Source: UBA6049 sp965662345 (GTDB taxonomy: Bacteria; Bacteroidota; Bacteroidia; Flavobacteriales_G; Salibacteraceae). Taken from it: 54,513 nucleotides of DNA. The notes below the pieces were generated by a model. The model was not told the DNA's origin. It worked only from the letters and a program-made list of their open reading frames with translations, and made no database searches. A program made the position numbers and the translations under genes. Positions 25,447-33,668 of this stretch are shown one piece after another. Within the stretch, counting starts at the first letter, position 1; each line of letters opens with the position of its first letter. Location: the NCBI GenBank assembly GCA_965662345.1, contig CBFIHE010000016.1, forward strand, positions 1-54,513, written 5' to 3'.

Positions 25447-26600
25447 AGCATTTTCTTGATATTACCTGGAAGCGCTTCTTTATGCAGTAAAAAAGCGATG
25501 CTCTTCATTTTCATGTAGGCAGCAGAAACGTATTGATAGCCTTCAATACCTGCCTTTGTTCCCCATGAGTTCTTAACGATGTAATATGAATTGTTATGCT
25601 GATCGCGCGCCTTTCCTATAATATGCATCAAGTGATCGTCTGTTGTGCTGTAATTATCAAATGCAGTTTGTCTCATTTCTTGAGTAATTACTGCTTCTTC
25701 CATGTAGACCTTACCTAGCGCTTGACGATTTTCTTTTGTCATTTCTGCATAAGAAGTTTTAGGAATTATGGCTACGCCATCTCTCGTTTTCCAAGTCTTC
25801 TCACTCACATCAGCATCCCAAGCTATTGTATAACCCTCTTCTAATGCGTAATCCAAAATCTTTATAAATTCAACTAAGGTTACATTCAGGTACGCTTCGT
25901 TAGACCAATTATCTGGGACTTGTAGAGTGGAGAATTCTCCAATAGGCAGGTGATTAAAAGAAGTTATACTTACGTAATCATCTGGATTGATTCCAAGTGC
26001 TTCTGCATAAGAGTTGGGTGTGTAAGACTGGCCATCAACTTCAAAAGTTTCTGGAATTTCCCCCATGTAAGTGTCTAATACAGATGAGTAAGCATCTTGC
26101 CAAGCACTAGATAGTTTACCATTAGGGTTACTAACAACTGCATCTAACATGGCTTTGAGTATGGCATCCATTTCACCGTGCATGTATTTTTCTCCCTCAT
26201 AGTTTTTACCTGAATATACGTCTTGAGGCACCACTCCATACTTTGCAACGGACCGAATTACATCATGACTCAAACTTCCTTCACCAAACTGAGCTTTCCC
26301 TTGCCTGCGCACATAGTTTATCGCTTTTTCAGTGTAGATACGATGAACTTGATACATTTCTGATAAATCAACATCGGCTTTGCCCATGCGAATAAGTTCA
26401 GATTCTAAAAAGGATGTGGTTGAGAAACTCCAACATGTTCCTGTTATGTCTTGACTGATTACAGGTGTGGCGTCTAAGCGAATTAAATCGTTGAATAGAT
26501 ACCCATTATTGTTCTTTTTCTCATTTTGGGAAAATCCTGCGAATGTTACAAATGCAGAAAATCCTATTAATAAGCTAGTTTTCAGTAAATTGTTGACCAT
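25443..26600 (-). CDS. C1-family cysteine peptidase (bleomycin hydrolase/PepC-like), secreted
   Basis: 385 residues with a signal peptide (MVNNLLKTSLLIGFSAFVTFAGFSQ). The papain-like triad follows: Gln50 and Cys56 in SQDITGTCWSFS, His326 (DHLMHIIG) and Asn344 (VKNSWGT). The overall arrangement resembles C1B aminopeptidase C/bleomycin hydrolase, but an N-terminal signal makes it a periplasmic or secreted version, frequent in Bacteroidota. It may degrade peptides outside the cytoplasm. A TACTTTCC sequence about 40 bases upstream on the minus strand may be its -7 element. Confidence 0.83.
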   Translation of the reverse strand: MVNNLLKTSLLIGFSAFVTFAGFSQNEKKNNNGYLFNDLIRLDATPVISQDITGTCWSFSTTSFLESELIRMGKADVDLSEMYQVHRIYTEKAINYVRRQGKAQFGEGSLSHDVIRSVAKYGVVPQDVYSGKNYEGEKYMHGEMDAILKAMLDAVVSNPNGKLSSAWQDAYSSVLDTYMGEIPETFEVDGQSYTPNSYAEALGINPDDYVSITSFNHLPIGEFSTLQVPDNWSNEAYLNVTLVEFIKILDYALEEGYTIAWDADVSEKTWKTRDGVAIIPKTSYAEMTKENRQALGKVYMEEAVITQEMRQTAFDNYSTTDDHLMHIIGKARDQHNNSYYIVKNSWGTKAGIEGYQYVSAAYMKMKSIAFLLHKEALPGNIKKML

Positions 26601-26639
26601 GGCATAACAGTTGTTAAATTGCAGGGGAAAGTATTGGAT

Positions 26640-26669
26640 TTGTTTAGATCTTGCAAGTCCGTACCCTTA
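26640..26669 (+). promoter_or_regulatory. Promoter TTG-N19-TACCCTTA
   Basis: TTG (26640-26642, preceded by T), 19 nt, then TACCCTTA (26662-26669; two mismatches to TAnnTTTG). It ends 4 nt before the ATG at 26674 and so marks that ATG, rather than the one at 26770, as the original start of the Cache lipoprotein. Confidence 0.45.
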
Positions 26670-26673
26670 AACC

Positions 26674-26766
26674 ATGAGTAAACTAAAGAAACTTATCCTT
26701 TTAGGACTTGCAGGTTCATTCTTCTTGAATGGTTGCGATGATCTTCGAAAATTCAACAGTGAATAA
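26674..26766 (+). CDS. 30-residue lipoprotein-signal ORF, probably the detached N-terminus of the Cache protein
   Basis: MSKLKKLILLGLAGSFFLNGC followed by DDLRKFNSE and a TAA at 26764-26766. The lipobox (FLNGC) is textbook: basic n-region, hydrophobic h-region and an Asp pair after the Cys. The next ATG (26770) is in the same frame, one sense codon (GAG) after the stop. The downstream protein is a Cache sensor with no export signal of its own. The simplest reading is that one ochre codon splits an original lipoprotein gene spanning 26674-27630. A genuine 30-residue lipoprotein is a less likely alternative. Confidence 0.6.
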   Translation: MSKLKKLILLGLAGSFFLNGCDDLRKFNSE

Positions 26767-26769
26767 GAG

Positions 26770-27630
26770 ATGATTGCCCACAAGAAGACTGCCTATGCCT
26801 ATAATCTCAACCTAGTGAAGAAAAAGCAAGCGGTAAGCAGGGTATCTAAATACATTGTTGCTGTTGTATATTCTTTGAACAAAGGAAATTTGAGAAGTAC
26901 AGCAAGTTCACCTCTTTTTCAATTGAACCAAGAAGACAATTTTGCTGCAAATGAGGATTCTTATTTTACACAAGCAATTGAGCACTCAACGGTGCACGTA
27001 GAAAAGTTTTTGCGCAATAACCCAGATTTTGCGCACATCAGTTTTGTAGACACAAATGGGGGAGTTTACACCTTTCCAGAAATGGATACAATGCTCATGA
27101 TAGATTCATTTAGTGAGATGCATGAGTATTTCTCTGCTGATCTTTTAGATTCTTCCCTCACTAGATTTGGCTCTTGGAATGTTCCTCTGCACGTTGAGCC
27201 TTATAAGGGTAGGTGGGTTTACAGCTGTGTGCGGGCCATAGATTTTCAAGAAGAAATCCAAGGTTGGATTGTAGCAGATGTTAATCTGGAATCTTTAAAT
27301 CGGGTAATTCCGGAAGTAGAAAAAGAGCATTGCTTGATTATGAGTAGAGAAGGAGGCATAACGTTTCTTGGAAATAGAGCTGCAGCGCTTTGCTCTTTAC
27401 CAAAGGCTGTTCCTGTATATTCTCCAAGCAACACCCTAAATAAAATAGACCCCAACAGAACTTACAGTGTTTACAATACGCGAGATGCTGCCATTAGGTC
27501 TGCTTTTGGGAACATAATTTCAGAGAATTCAACGCGAGAAATAGTTTCAAACGAGCATTTGAACATAATGCTAGTTGTTTCTCCTGTGAATGAAACGAAT
27601 TCTCTTTTTGTACGTGTAATAGAATTATAA
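26770..27630 (+). CDS. Cache-like (PDC) sensor protein lacking its export signal
   Basis: 286 residues resembling a periplasmic double-Cache ligand-binding domain without membrane segments: a long helix with VEKFLRNNPDFAHISFVDTNGGVYTFP, then SWNVPLHVEPYKGRWVYSCVRAI and GWIVADVNLESLN, and a second half-domain (HCLIMSREGGITFLG). Cache domains sense small molecules outside the cell, so a cytoplasmic form would be odd. The in-frame lipoprotein signal just upstream (26674-26763) supplies what is missing, with one TAA between. The histidine kinase frame begins three bases after its stop, so both belong to one signalling locus. Confidence 0.65.
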   Translation: MIAHKKTAYAYNLNLVKKKQAVSRVSKYIVAVVYSLNKGNLRSTASSPLFQLNQEDNFAANEDSYFTQAIEHSTVHVEKFLRNNPDFAHISFVDTNGGVYTFPEMDTMLMIDSFSEMHEYFSADLLDSSLTRFGSWNVPLHVEPYKGRWVYSCVRAIDFQEEIQGWIVADVNLESLNRVIPEVEKEHCLIMSREGGITFLGNRAAALCSLPKAVPVYSPSNTLNKIDPNRTYSVYNTRDAAIRSAFGNIISENSTREIVSNEHLNIMLVVSPVNETNSLFVRVIEL

Positions 27631-27633
27631 ATT

Positions 27634-28113
27634 GTGAAGTTCATCAAAGAAAATATTAAATCCATCGCTGCCGTTTTGGTTTTCGCCATTGTGGGTGTTG
27701 TGTTGAGTACCATGTTATATCAGCGCTATGTGGATGCAGCAGTTGCCAATAGAAAAGACTTGATTAGAAATCAGGTTCAATTATCTGGTCAGGGACTAGA
27801 AAGGTCTATTAGAGACTTTGAAGAAGATTTTTACTATTTCATCTTAGGATCCGATAGTTTGGTACCAGGGCAAAATGGTACTGTATCTGCCGCACTCAAG
27901 CGGAAAATAAGACTGTTTTTAGCTCATCACGAAGATCTAGTAGACTCTTTAGAAATTATAACCCCTGATACGGGTTTAGTTGCCCTATTGAACAACCAAA
28001 CCGGAGTGGATGTATACTTAGAAGATACTCCTTTACCAACCCTATTTAAGCTCAACAGGCAATGTTCAATTTCAGTTTATTCCAGAGTCCTCTTCTCTAA
28101 TCTACAAACATGA
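27634..28113 (+). CDS. 5' fragment of the broken histidine kinase (159 aa)
   Basis: Open from a GTG at 27634 to a TGA at 28113. It holds the first membrane helix and part of the periplasmic sensor region; the last 12 or so residues (RQCSISVYSRVLFSNLQT) are out of frame and do not belong to the family. On its own it would be a truncated sensor without a kinase. Confidence 0.45.
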   Translation: MKFIKENIKSIAAVLVFAIVGVVLSTMLYQRYVDAAVANRKDLIRNQVQLSGQGLERSIRDFEEDFYYFILGSDSLVPGQNGTVSAALKRKIRLFLAHHEDLVDSLEIITPDTGLVALLNNQTGVDVYLEDTPLPTLFKLNRQCSISVYSRVLFSNLQT

Positions 28114-28213
28114 TCGACTGATTTATTTACTCCATGTCAACCCAAACAGGTTCGCCCAAGAGCGCATAGGCGATTACTATTTAGGAGCGGGTGGATTTAA
28201 GTTTGTTTATGGC

Positions 28214-30439
28214 GTGTATGCTGGTCTTACTCCCTTTGAAGTTTCTAAAGAGATGGAAGGTTCAGATGTTTCGTTATTATTCAATGAGACTGAATTAACG
28301 GAGATAAAGAACAATACCTCTGAAGCTACTTCTGGAAGCTCTGTCCTCAATGTTGAAATAATTGGAAAGAATCACGAACTGCTAGTTGAACAGTATCCCT
28401 TTGAGGTATTTGATACACACTTCTCTTTGCTTTTTGCAAGTGATGTGGCATTTGAACGTGGCAGCATGGCTCAAACGTTCTATGTAATTCTGGGCTCTGG
28501 AATTGCATTGATTTTATTGGTCATTGTAGTTTTCGCAATGAATCTGAATAAGCTCAGAAAAACATCTGCTTCATTAGCAGAGAGTAAAGATGAGCTGACT
28601 AAAGTGGTTAGGCAGCAGAAATTATTATTTGAATACAGTGAAGACTTTACCTATCGTCATGACTTAAATGAAGAGTATGACTATGTATCAGAAAATGTTG
28701 AACGCATCTTAGGTTACACACCAGATGAGTATGCTAGACCACAAAATAGAAGGTTTACAGAAAACCCAATTAATGAGCAAGGCATGCTGGCCAAGCAATT
28801 AACTCGTGAGAGAGGTGAAGAACAAGGGAACTTTTACCTAGAAATGCTTGATGCACATAATGAGCCCATTATGCTTGAGTTTAAAGAAAAGCTATTCTTT
28901 AATGAAAATAATGAGGCTGTGGGTGTTATTGGTTTAGCCAAAGATGTTACTGCTAAGTTCGCATCAGACCAAAAATTCCGTGTGTTATTTGAGTATTCTA
29001 GCGACCCCTATTTTATTTACAATGGAGAAGGCGTTATAGACTGCAATGATGCGGCAGTTAAAACACTTGGGCTTAAAACCAAAGAAGAGGTAATTGGAAA
29101 GAACTTGGGGGAATTTTCGCCTGAAAAGCAGGCAGATGGAAGACTTTCTTCTTACAAGGCAGAAGAAATGGATAACATTGCTTACGAACATGGCTCGCAT
29201 CGCTTTGAGTGGTTACACTCTAAAGAGGGTGGAGAAGTGTTCCCAGTTGAAGTTACCCTTACGCCAGTAATTCTGAATAATAAGCGTGTTATGTTAACCG
29301 TTTGGCACGACCTAACGGAACGCAAGCGCATTGAGCAAGTACTTATCGAGTCTCGCAAAAAAGCTGAAGAATTGGCGTCTCAAAAGCAACAATTCTTACT
29401 CGAAGATGATCCAAAACCTAGTCAGGTTGAAAAACTAAGAACCCTCAAGTTTAGCGCAGATAACTTGTTGAGTTTAGTGAATGATATTCTAGATCACAGT
29501 AAAATTGAAGCAGGCAAGGTTATTTTTAATCGTGAGCGTTATGACTTACACGACCGCTTAACTGGTGTATATGAGGTGATGAAGGTAAAGGCGGAGGCCA
29601 AGAAGATTGACCTTACGTTAAATGTAGATGAGCAGATTCCGCGCCAAGTCACTGGAGACCCTGTAAGGTTGAATCAGATTCTTCTTAATTTGGTGAGTAA
29701 TGCAGTTAAGTTCACTGAACAAGGTAAGGTTGAGATTAATGCCAATTTATTAGGCAAGACCGATACGCATGCAGAAGTGCAGTTTAGTATAGTTGATACG
29801 GGGATTGGAATAGCCGCGGAAAAGCTATCTGCCATTTTCGAGACATTTACACAAGCCAATGCGCGCATTTTAAACAGCTATGGTGGAATGGGTTTAGGGT
29901 TGGCGATAACCAAGAAACTTGTTGAGCTACAGGGAGGAACAATCTCAGTAAACAGTACTCAAGGAGAAGGCTCTAATTTCTCATTCAAAATAAGCTTCAT
30001 ATATGATGACACCTCAACTGAATCAAATTCTGAGAGTGATGAGCAAGACCATAGCATACAAGGAGCTCATGTGTTGTTAGTAGAAGACAACCCGATTAAT
30101 CAAAAAATTGCAGGTCAGTTTTTGAACAACTGGGGTGCTCAAGTGGATTTTGCTGATAATGGCAAAATAGCTCTAGACAAGGTTGCCGATAAGTCTTATG
30201 ACTTCATATTAATGGATATTCAGATGCCAGAGATGGATGGTTATGAAGCAACAAGAGCTATACGCGCAATAGATGATGATTACTTTAAGAATATTCCAAT
30301 AATCACTTTAACGGCTGATGCTTTTAGTGAGGCGCGAGACCGTGTATTAGAGTCTGGGATGAACGATTATTTTACCAAGCCTATTAATCCAAAGCAGTTC
30401 TTAAAAACAATCTCTTCTTACTACCAAGTAAAGGTGTAG
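28214..30439 (+). CDS. 3' fragment of the broken histidine kinase (741 aa)
   Basis: First in-frame ATG-like codon after the shift; coding similarity extends further upstream to about 28058 in this frame. It contains the end of the sensor region, the second membrane helix, two PAS domains, a HisKA without H-box (junction near residue 393), the ATPase domain and a receiver domain whose acceptor is about Asp668. If translated from here it would still have one membrane helix, so an ATP-binding, receiver-bearing protein could be made, but without a His to phosphorylate. Confidence 0.5.
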   Translation: MYAGLTPFEVSKEMEGSDVSLLFNETELTEIKNNTSEATSGSSVLNVEIIGKNHELLVEQYPFEVFDTHFSLLFASDVAFERGSMAQTFYVILGSGIALILLVIVVFAMNLNKLRKTSASLAESKDELTKVVRQQKLLFEYSEDFTYRHDLNEEYDYVSENVERILGYTPDEYARPQNRRFTENPINEQGMLAKQLTRERGEEQGNFYLEMLDAHNEPIMLEFKEKLFFNENNEAVGVIGLAKDVTAKFASDQKFRVLFEYSSDPYFIYNGEGVIDCNDAAVKTLGLKTKEEVIGKNLGEFSPEKQADGRLSSYKAEEMDNIAYEHGSHRFEWLHSKEGGEVFPVEVTLTPVILNNKRVMLTVWHDLTERKRIEQVLIESRKKAEELASQKQQFLLEDDPKPSQVEKLRTLKFSADNLLSLVNDILDHSKIEAGKVIFNRERYDLHDRLTGVYEVMKVKAEAKKIDLTLNVDEQIPRQVTGDPVRLNQILLNLVSNAVKFTEQGKVEINANLLGKTDTHAEVQFSIVDTGIGIAAEKLSAIFETFTQANARILNSYGGMGLGLAITKKLVELQGGTISVNSTQGEGSNFSFKISFIYDDTSTESNSESDEQDHSIQGAHVLLVEDNPINQKIAGQFLNNWGAQVDFADNGKIALDKVADKSYDFILMDIQMPEMDGYEATRAIRAIDDDYFKNIPIITLTADAFSEARDRVLESGMNDYFTKPINPKQFLKTISSYYQVKV

Positions 30440-30441
30440 GG

Positions 30442-30927
30442 TTACTTGAAAAGCTTTGGATATTCAAAGAAGAGCAGTTCGCCTTTCTTGGGTAGTTCTT
30501 TCCATTTTTTACAGTCGAAAGAGATACCAACAATACCAAGCGTTGGAACATTTGAGATAGATTCTCCAGTCCATGCTCTACTAAGCTCTGTGATGCCAGG
30601 GTTGTGGCCAACCAAGGCAACAATATCCGCTTCCTTAGGAGTTTTTTTCAGCAGTTTGATGTAGCGCTCAGGTTCCGCCAGATAGAGTTCTTTTTTATCG
30701 TTTATGGAAATTCCTTCCAGATCGCCAAAAAGAAGTGTTGTAGTACTAATGGCTCGGTTTGCTGAGCTTGACCAAACCCATGACGGCAACAGATTTCTCT
30801 TCTTCAATGCCTTAAACATAAGAGGAGCATCTTTAAGGCCACGCTTGTTGAGTGGTCTGTCGTAATCACGTTGGGTGTTGTCTTTCCAACTAGATTTTCC
30901 GTGTCTGATTAATAGAACCGTTTTCAT
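30442..30927 (-). CDS. sixA: SixA-like histidine phosphatase (phosphoglycerate-mutase superfamily)
   Basis: 161 residues, typical for SixA. LIRHGKSSW carries the nucleophilic His9 (RHG motif), WSSSANRAISTT provides the second Arg, and ALVGHNPGITEL provides the second catalytic His. SixA removes phosphate from phospho-His, classically in the HPt domain of ArcB. It is convergent with the broken hybrid kinase, two bases from its stop codon. It overlaps the upstream M28 gene by four bases (ATGA), so it is part of a minus-strand operon with xerD. Whether it acts on phospho-His proteins here is unproven. Confidence 0.82.
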   Translation of the reverse strand: MKTVLLIRHGKSSWKDNTQRDYDRPLNKRGLKDAPLMFKALKKRNLLPSWVWSSSANRAISTTTLLFGDLEGISINDKKELYLAEPERYIKLLKKTPKEADIVALVGHNPGITELSRAWTGESISNVPTLGIVGISFDCKKWKELPKKGELLFFEYPKLFK

Positions 30928-32297
30928 TCGCTTATTTGAACATCTACCAAATATATAAATGCTGCTAATGCAGCCGCACCAAGTTGTAATTCTCTTGGGT
31001 TTACAGCTTCTAATGTATCGCTTGAAGCGTGGTGATAATCAAAATAGCGTTGAGAGTCTGGTGATAAACCAGCCAACATTACCTTACCATTTTTAAGTTG
31101 CCCTACATCTGCACCGCTTCCTCCTTCTTTAAACGAATAAATACCATAAGGCTCTAGGTACTCTCTGAATGTTTTAGCTAGTGCAACTTGTTCTGATGTT
31201 CCATCTATTCTAAAGCCGCGTGGTACAAATCCACCTGCATCTGTTTCTACCGCCATTACGTGCTCTTCTGGTATTTCAGAAGCCCTATCTGCATAAGCTT
31301 TGGCTCCTCTTAGTCCGTTTTCTTCGTTCATGAACATCACTGCCCTTAAGGTGTGCTTGGGGGTATATCCCAATGCTTTTAGAATCCGAAGCGCCTCAAT
31401 ACTTTGCACGCATCCTGCTCCATCATCATGTGCTCCTGTTCCTAAATCCCAAGAATCTAAATGGCCACCTACTGCAATATACTTAGAGGGGTGCGATGAA
31501 CCCTTAACCTCACCAATAACATTGTGAGATAATGTATCTGGACGTGAATAACTGCTAAGCTCAAAGCTTGCTGTTGTTTGTCCTGTTTTAATCGCCTTGC
31601 TCAACGCTTCTGCATCTACCGTAGAAATGGCAGCAGCAGGTATTTTAGGAATAGAATCTGCATATCCCATGCTTCCTGTGTGGGGGAGGGTATCAAATCG
31701 TAAGGTAAGTGATCTAACCAACACCCCCTTAGCTCCGTATGTACCAGCTTCCATGGCACCAGCCCAGCGCTGGTTTACTCCACCGCCATAAGCTGTAAAC
31801 GTGCTCACGTGAACGGGGTTCATGGGTCTGTTGAAGAAAACGATTTTCCCCTTGATTTCATTTTCTCCCAATCGCTCTAAATCTCCAAAATTCTGTACTT
31901 CAACTACTGGTGCTGTGAGTGTGCCATTGGTGCCAACAGACCCTCCTAATGCTGTTACTCTCATGCGTACATCATCGCCTTGCGAAGAAGTGAAGAAGCC
32001 TTTTTCTGTAGCTCCTCGCTTCCAGTTAGGTACCATAACCTCTCTTTTAAATACGTCTGAGAAGCCAAGCTCCTTCATAAGCGAAGCAGTATAATCAACG
32101 GCTTGCGCAGCTCCTTCTGAGCCAGATAAACGCGGGCCAATAGAATCGCATAGCGTTGTTAGGTAGTTGTAAGCTTCTCCGTTTTGGAGTGAATAAGTAA
32201 AAATCTTATTCAAGAAAGCTTGGTGAGTAGAGTCAGCAGGTTGTGCCGTTCCCATAAAGGGGAATAAAAAGAAGAGCGCGAATTTGACGTATTTCAT
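30924..32297 (-). CDS. M28-family metallopeptidase with inserted PA domain (carboxypeptidase Q-like)
   Basis: 457 residues. A signal peptide (VKFALFFLFPFMGTAQ) indicates export. An inserted PA-type region (about 120-250) separates the halves of the peptidase. The di-zinc ligands are visible: His279 (GGHLDSWD), Asp291 (AHDDGAG), Glu325/Glu326 (MNEENG), Asp353 (ETDAGG) and His422/423 (DYHHASSDT). Family members are aminopeptidases or carboxypeptidases for dipeptides. Its start overlaps the stop of xerD (ATGA) and its stop overlaps the start of sixA, so the three are coupled. Confidence 0.87.
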   Translation of the reverse strand: MKYVKFALFFLFPFMGTAQPADSTHQAFLNKIFTYSLQNGEAYNYLTTLCDSIGPRLSGSEGAAQAVDYTASLMKELGFSDVFKREVMVPNWKRGATEKGFFTSSQGDDVRMRVTALGGSVGTNGTLTAPVVEVQNFGDLERLGENEIKGKIVFFNRPMNPVHVSTFTAYGGGVNQRWAGAMEAGTYGAKGVLVRSLTLRFDTLPHTGSMGYADSIPKIPAAAISTVDAEALSKAIKTGQTTASFELSSYSRPDTLSHNVIGEVKGSSHPSKYIAVGGHLDSWDLGTGAHDDGAGCVQSIEALRILKALGYTPKHTLRAVMFMNEENGLRGAKAYADRASEIPEEHVMAVETDAGGFVPRGFRIDGTSEQVALAKTFREYLEPYGIYSFKEGGSGADVGQLKNGKVMLAGLSPDSQRYFDYHHASSDTLEAVNPRELQLGAAALAAFIYLVDVQISE

Positions 32298-33193
32298 GAT
32301 CTTGGATGAAATTGAATAATACTGTCTTTTAAATCTTGGTGATTCATGTGGGTATAAATCTCTGTGGTAGTTATGCTTTCATGTCCTAACATTTCTTGAA
32401 CAGCTCTTAAATCTGCACCTCGCCTTACCAACTCCGTAGCAAAGCTGTGGCGCAAGGTATGCGGAGAAATGTTCTTTTTCAAGCCAATTTTTTCTGCAAG
32501 TCGTTTTATGATGGTGAAAATCATGGCACGTGTGAGTTGTTTACCGTTTCTATTCAGGAAAAGAATGTCTTCGTAACCGTACTGTATTTTGCCAAGGGGC
32601 CTCACCTCATTTTTGTAAATCAATAGTTGTTTTTTGGCCACAGAGCCTAATGGTACTAGTCGTTGCTTGTTTCCTTTTCCATCAATACGCATAAAGTCAT
32701 GTTCCAAATGAATATGCGATATGCGAAGGCCTACCAACTCTGAAACGCGTAAACCGCATCCGTACAAAATTTCTATAATGGCTTTATTTCGTTCACCTTC
32801 TGGCTTAGAAAGATCTATGGCTTTTATGAGTTCTTCAACCTCTTCGTTAGACAGAATATCTGGCAATTTTTTACGCACACCTGCCGACTCCAGTATTTCT
32901 GTGGGATCATCATTGATTCGATCATCAATCAACAAAAATTTATAAAAAGCTTTTAAGCTTGAAATCATTCTGTTTTGTGTGGTAGGGGATAGGCCAAGCT
33001 CATAGATTTCTTGCACAAACGATTTGAGCTGTATTCCCATAACCTTTTCTGGGTGTGTGTTAGGGTGATGCTCTTTCATGAAGGCAGCGAACTTTTCTAA
33101 ATCTCTCATGTAGGCCAGAATGGTGTTCTTGGCTAAGGCCCGCTCTATCCTTAGATAGCTCTTAAAGTCTTGAATGGAATTTTCCCATGACAC
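32294..33193 (-). CDS. xerD: Site-specific tyrosine recombinase XerD
   Basis: 299 residues from a GTG start at 33193, matching the usual length of XerD. The N-terminal SAM-like core-binding domain (SIQDFKSYLRIERALAKNT) is followed by the catalytic domain with Arg (GCGLRVSELVGL), Lys, His-x-x-Arg (SPHTLRHSFATEL), the second His (LGHESI) and the nucleophile Tyr (TTEIYTHMN). XerD resolves chromosome dimers at dif together with XerC. An in-frame ATG at 33232 would add 13 residues (MCAPCTALYYF...) not seen in the family, and a TATTTTCG element lies 4 nt before the GTG. No dif-like site was seen in the window. Confidence 0.88.
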   Translation of the reverse strand: MSWENSIQDFKSYLRIERALAKNTILAYMRDLEKFAAFMKEHHPNTHPEKVMGIQLKSFVQEIYELGLSPTTQNRMISSLKAFYKFLLIDDRINDDPTEILESAGVRKKLPDILSNEEVEELIKAIDLSKPEGERNKAIIEILYGCGLRVSELVGLRISHIHLEHDFMRIDGKGNKQRLVPLGSVAKKQLLIYKNEVRPLGKIQYGYEDILFLNRNGKQLTRAMIFTIIKRLAEKIGLKKNISPHTLRHSFATELVRRGADLRAVQEMLGHESITTTEIYTHMNHQDLKDSIIQFHPRS

Positions 33194-33197
33194 CAGA

Positions 33198-33205
33198 CGA
33201 AAATA
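33198..33205 (-). promoter_or_regulatory. -7 element TATTTTCG before the xerD GTG
   Basis: One mismatch to TAnnTTTG on the minus strand, ending 4 nt before the GTG at 33193. No -33 TTG at normal spacing. Confidence 0.4.
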
Positions 33206-33253
33206 ATACAATGCAGTACAGGGGGCACACATCTTTTTTTACCTGTTTTCTTC

Positions 33254-33272
33254 ACCGTAAAAAGATTACGGT
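33254..33272. repeat. Perfect 7-bp inverted repeat between divergent genes
   Basis: ACCGTAA (33254-33260), spacer AAAGA, TTACGGT (33266-33272). It lies between xerD (start 33193) and the HIRAN-like gene (start 33312), just upstream of the TACGTTTG element. It has no T-run, so it is more likely an operator or chance palindrome than a terminator. Confidence 0.45.
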
Positions 33273-33281
33273 TTCACCTGG

Positions 33282-33289
33282 TACGTTTG
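33282..33289 (+). promoter_or_regulatory. -7 element TACGTTTG
   Basis: Perfect match to TAnnTTTG, 22 nt before the ATG at 33312. The inverted repeat at 33254-33272 covers the place where the -33 element would be, which fits a repressor site. Confidence 0.5.
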
Positions 33290-33311
33290 TCTCAAGCAAA
33301 CTAAGAAAGAT

Positions 33312-33668
33312 ATGTTGTTCACAGGTATAGCATTGTTTAAGGAGAGGGCGAAAGAGGCGAATAGCCGAATCTATGAAGGGCCCTTAGGTACAGTTTTGAG
33401 AACAGAGTTGGAATCAATTTACCACCATCTACAGCCAGGCTCTAAAGTAGACTTGAGTATTGTTATGCATGAGAACAAAGCCGTTGTAGCAGTTCACTTC
33501 AAAGGCTTTCTCATTGGCTATTTGCCAGAATCACATACGCCTTTGGTTCTTGAATTATTATCTAGAGGGTTTTTTCTGTGCGGAGAGGTAAAGTGTGTGT
33601 ATAAGCGCAAGTATATGCCAGCAGAACAAGTAGAAATAAGTATCACCGATCAATTTACACAAGCATGA
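33312..33668 (+). CDS. Small HIRAN-like protein, 118 aa
   Basis: The C-terminal two thirds read like a HIRAN domain: a basic and hydrophobic strand pattern (DLSIVMHENKAVVAVHFKGFLIGYLPESHTP) followed by LVLELLSRGFFLCGEVKCVY. In other proteins HIRAN domains bind DNA ends or single-stranded DNA and are found attached to helicases; here it stands alone. Assignment is by pattern only. Its stop overlaps the ATG of the TPR protein (ATGA), so both are translated together. Cytoplasmic, no signal or membrane segment. Confidence 0.55.
   Translation: MLFTGIALFKERAKEANSRIYEGPLGTVLRTELESIYHHLQPGSKVDLSIVMHENKAVVAVHFKGFLIGYLPESHTPLVLELLSRGFFLCGEVKCVYKRKYMPAEQVEISITDQFTQA

Larger units (their letters stand above)
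27634..30439 (+). pseudogene. Hybrid histidine kinase, frameshifted and lacking the H-box
   Basis: Reading across one frame change gives a protein of about 935 residues: a membrane helix (about 8-28), a periplasmic sensor region, a second membrane helix (QTFYVILGSGIALILLVIVVFAMN), two PAS domains, a remnant HisKA, HATPase_c (N-box LVSNAVKF, DTGIGI, GGMGLGLAI) and a receiver domain with phospho-acceptor Asp in LMDIQMPEMDG. Two lesions are visible. Near 28046-28060 the frame moves by +1 (frame 1 stops at 28113, while the other frame continues as GNVQFQFIPESSLIYKH without stops). At about 29393 the sequence KQQF joins directly to LLEDDPKPSQVE, so the family's SHEIRTPLN segment with the phospho-acceptor His is gone. 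Autophosphorylation should be impossible. Confidence 0.8.

Noticed and set aside
28046..28060. Programmed ribosomal frameshifting in the histidine kinase.
   Set aside because: No slippery heptamer with a downstream structure is evident, and the gene carries another disabling lesion, so simple decay is more likely.
33254..33272. The inverted repeat as a rho-independent terminator of xerD or of the HIRAN pair.
   Set aside because: It has no T-run on either strand and lies upstream of both genes' starts, so an operator-like or chance palindrome is more likely.
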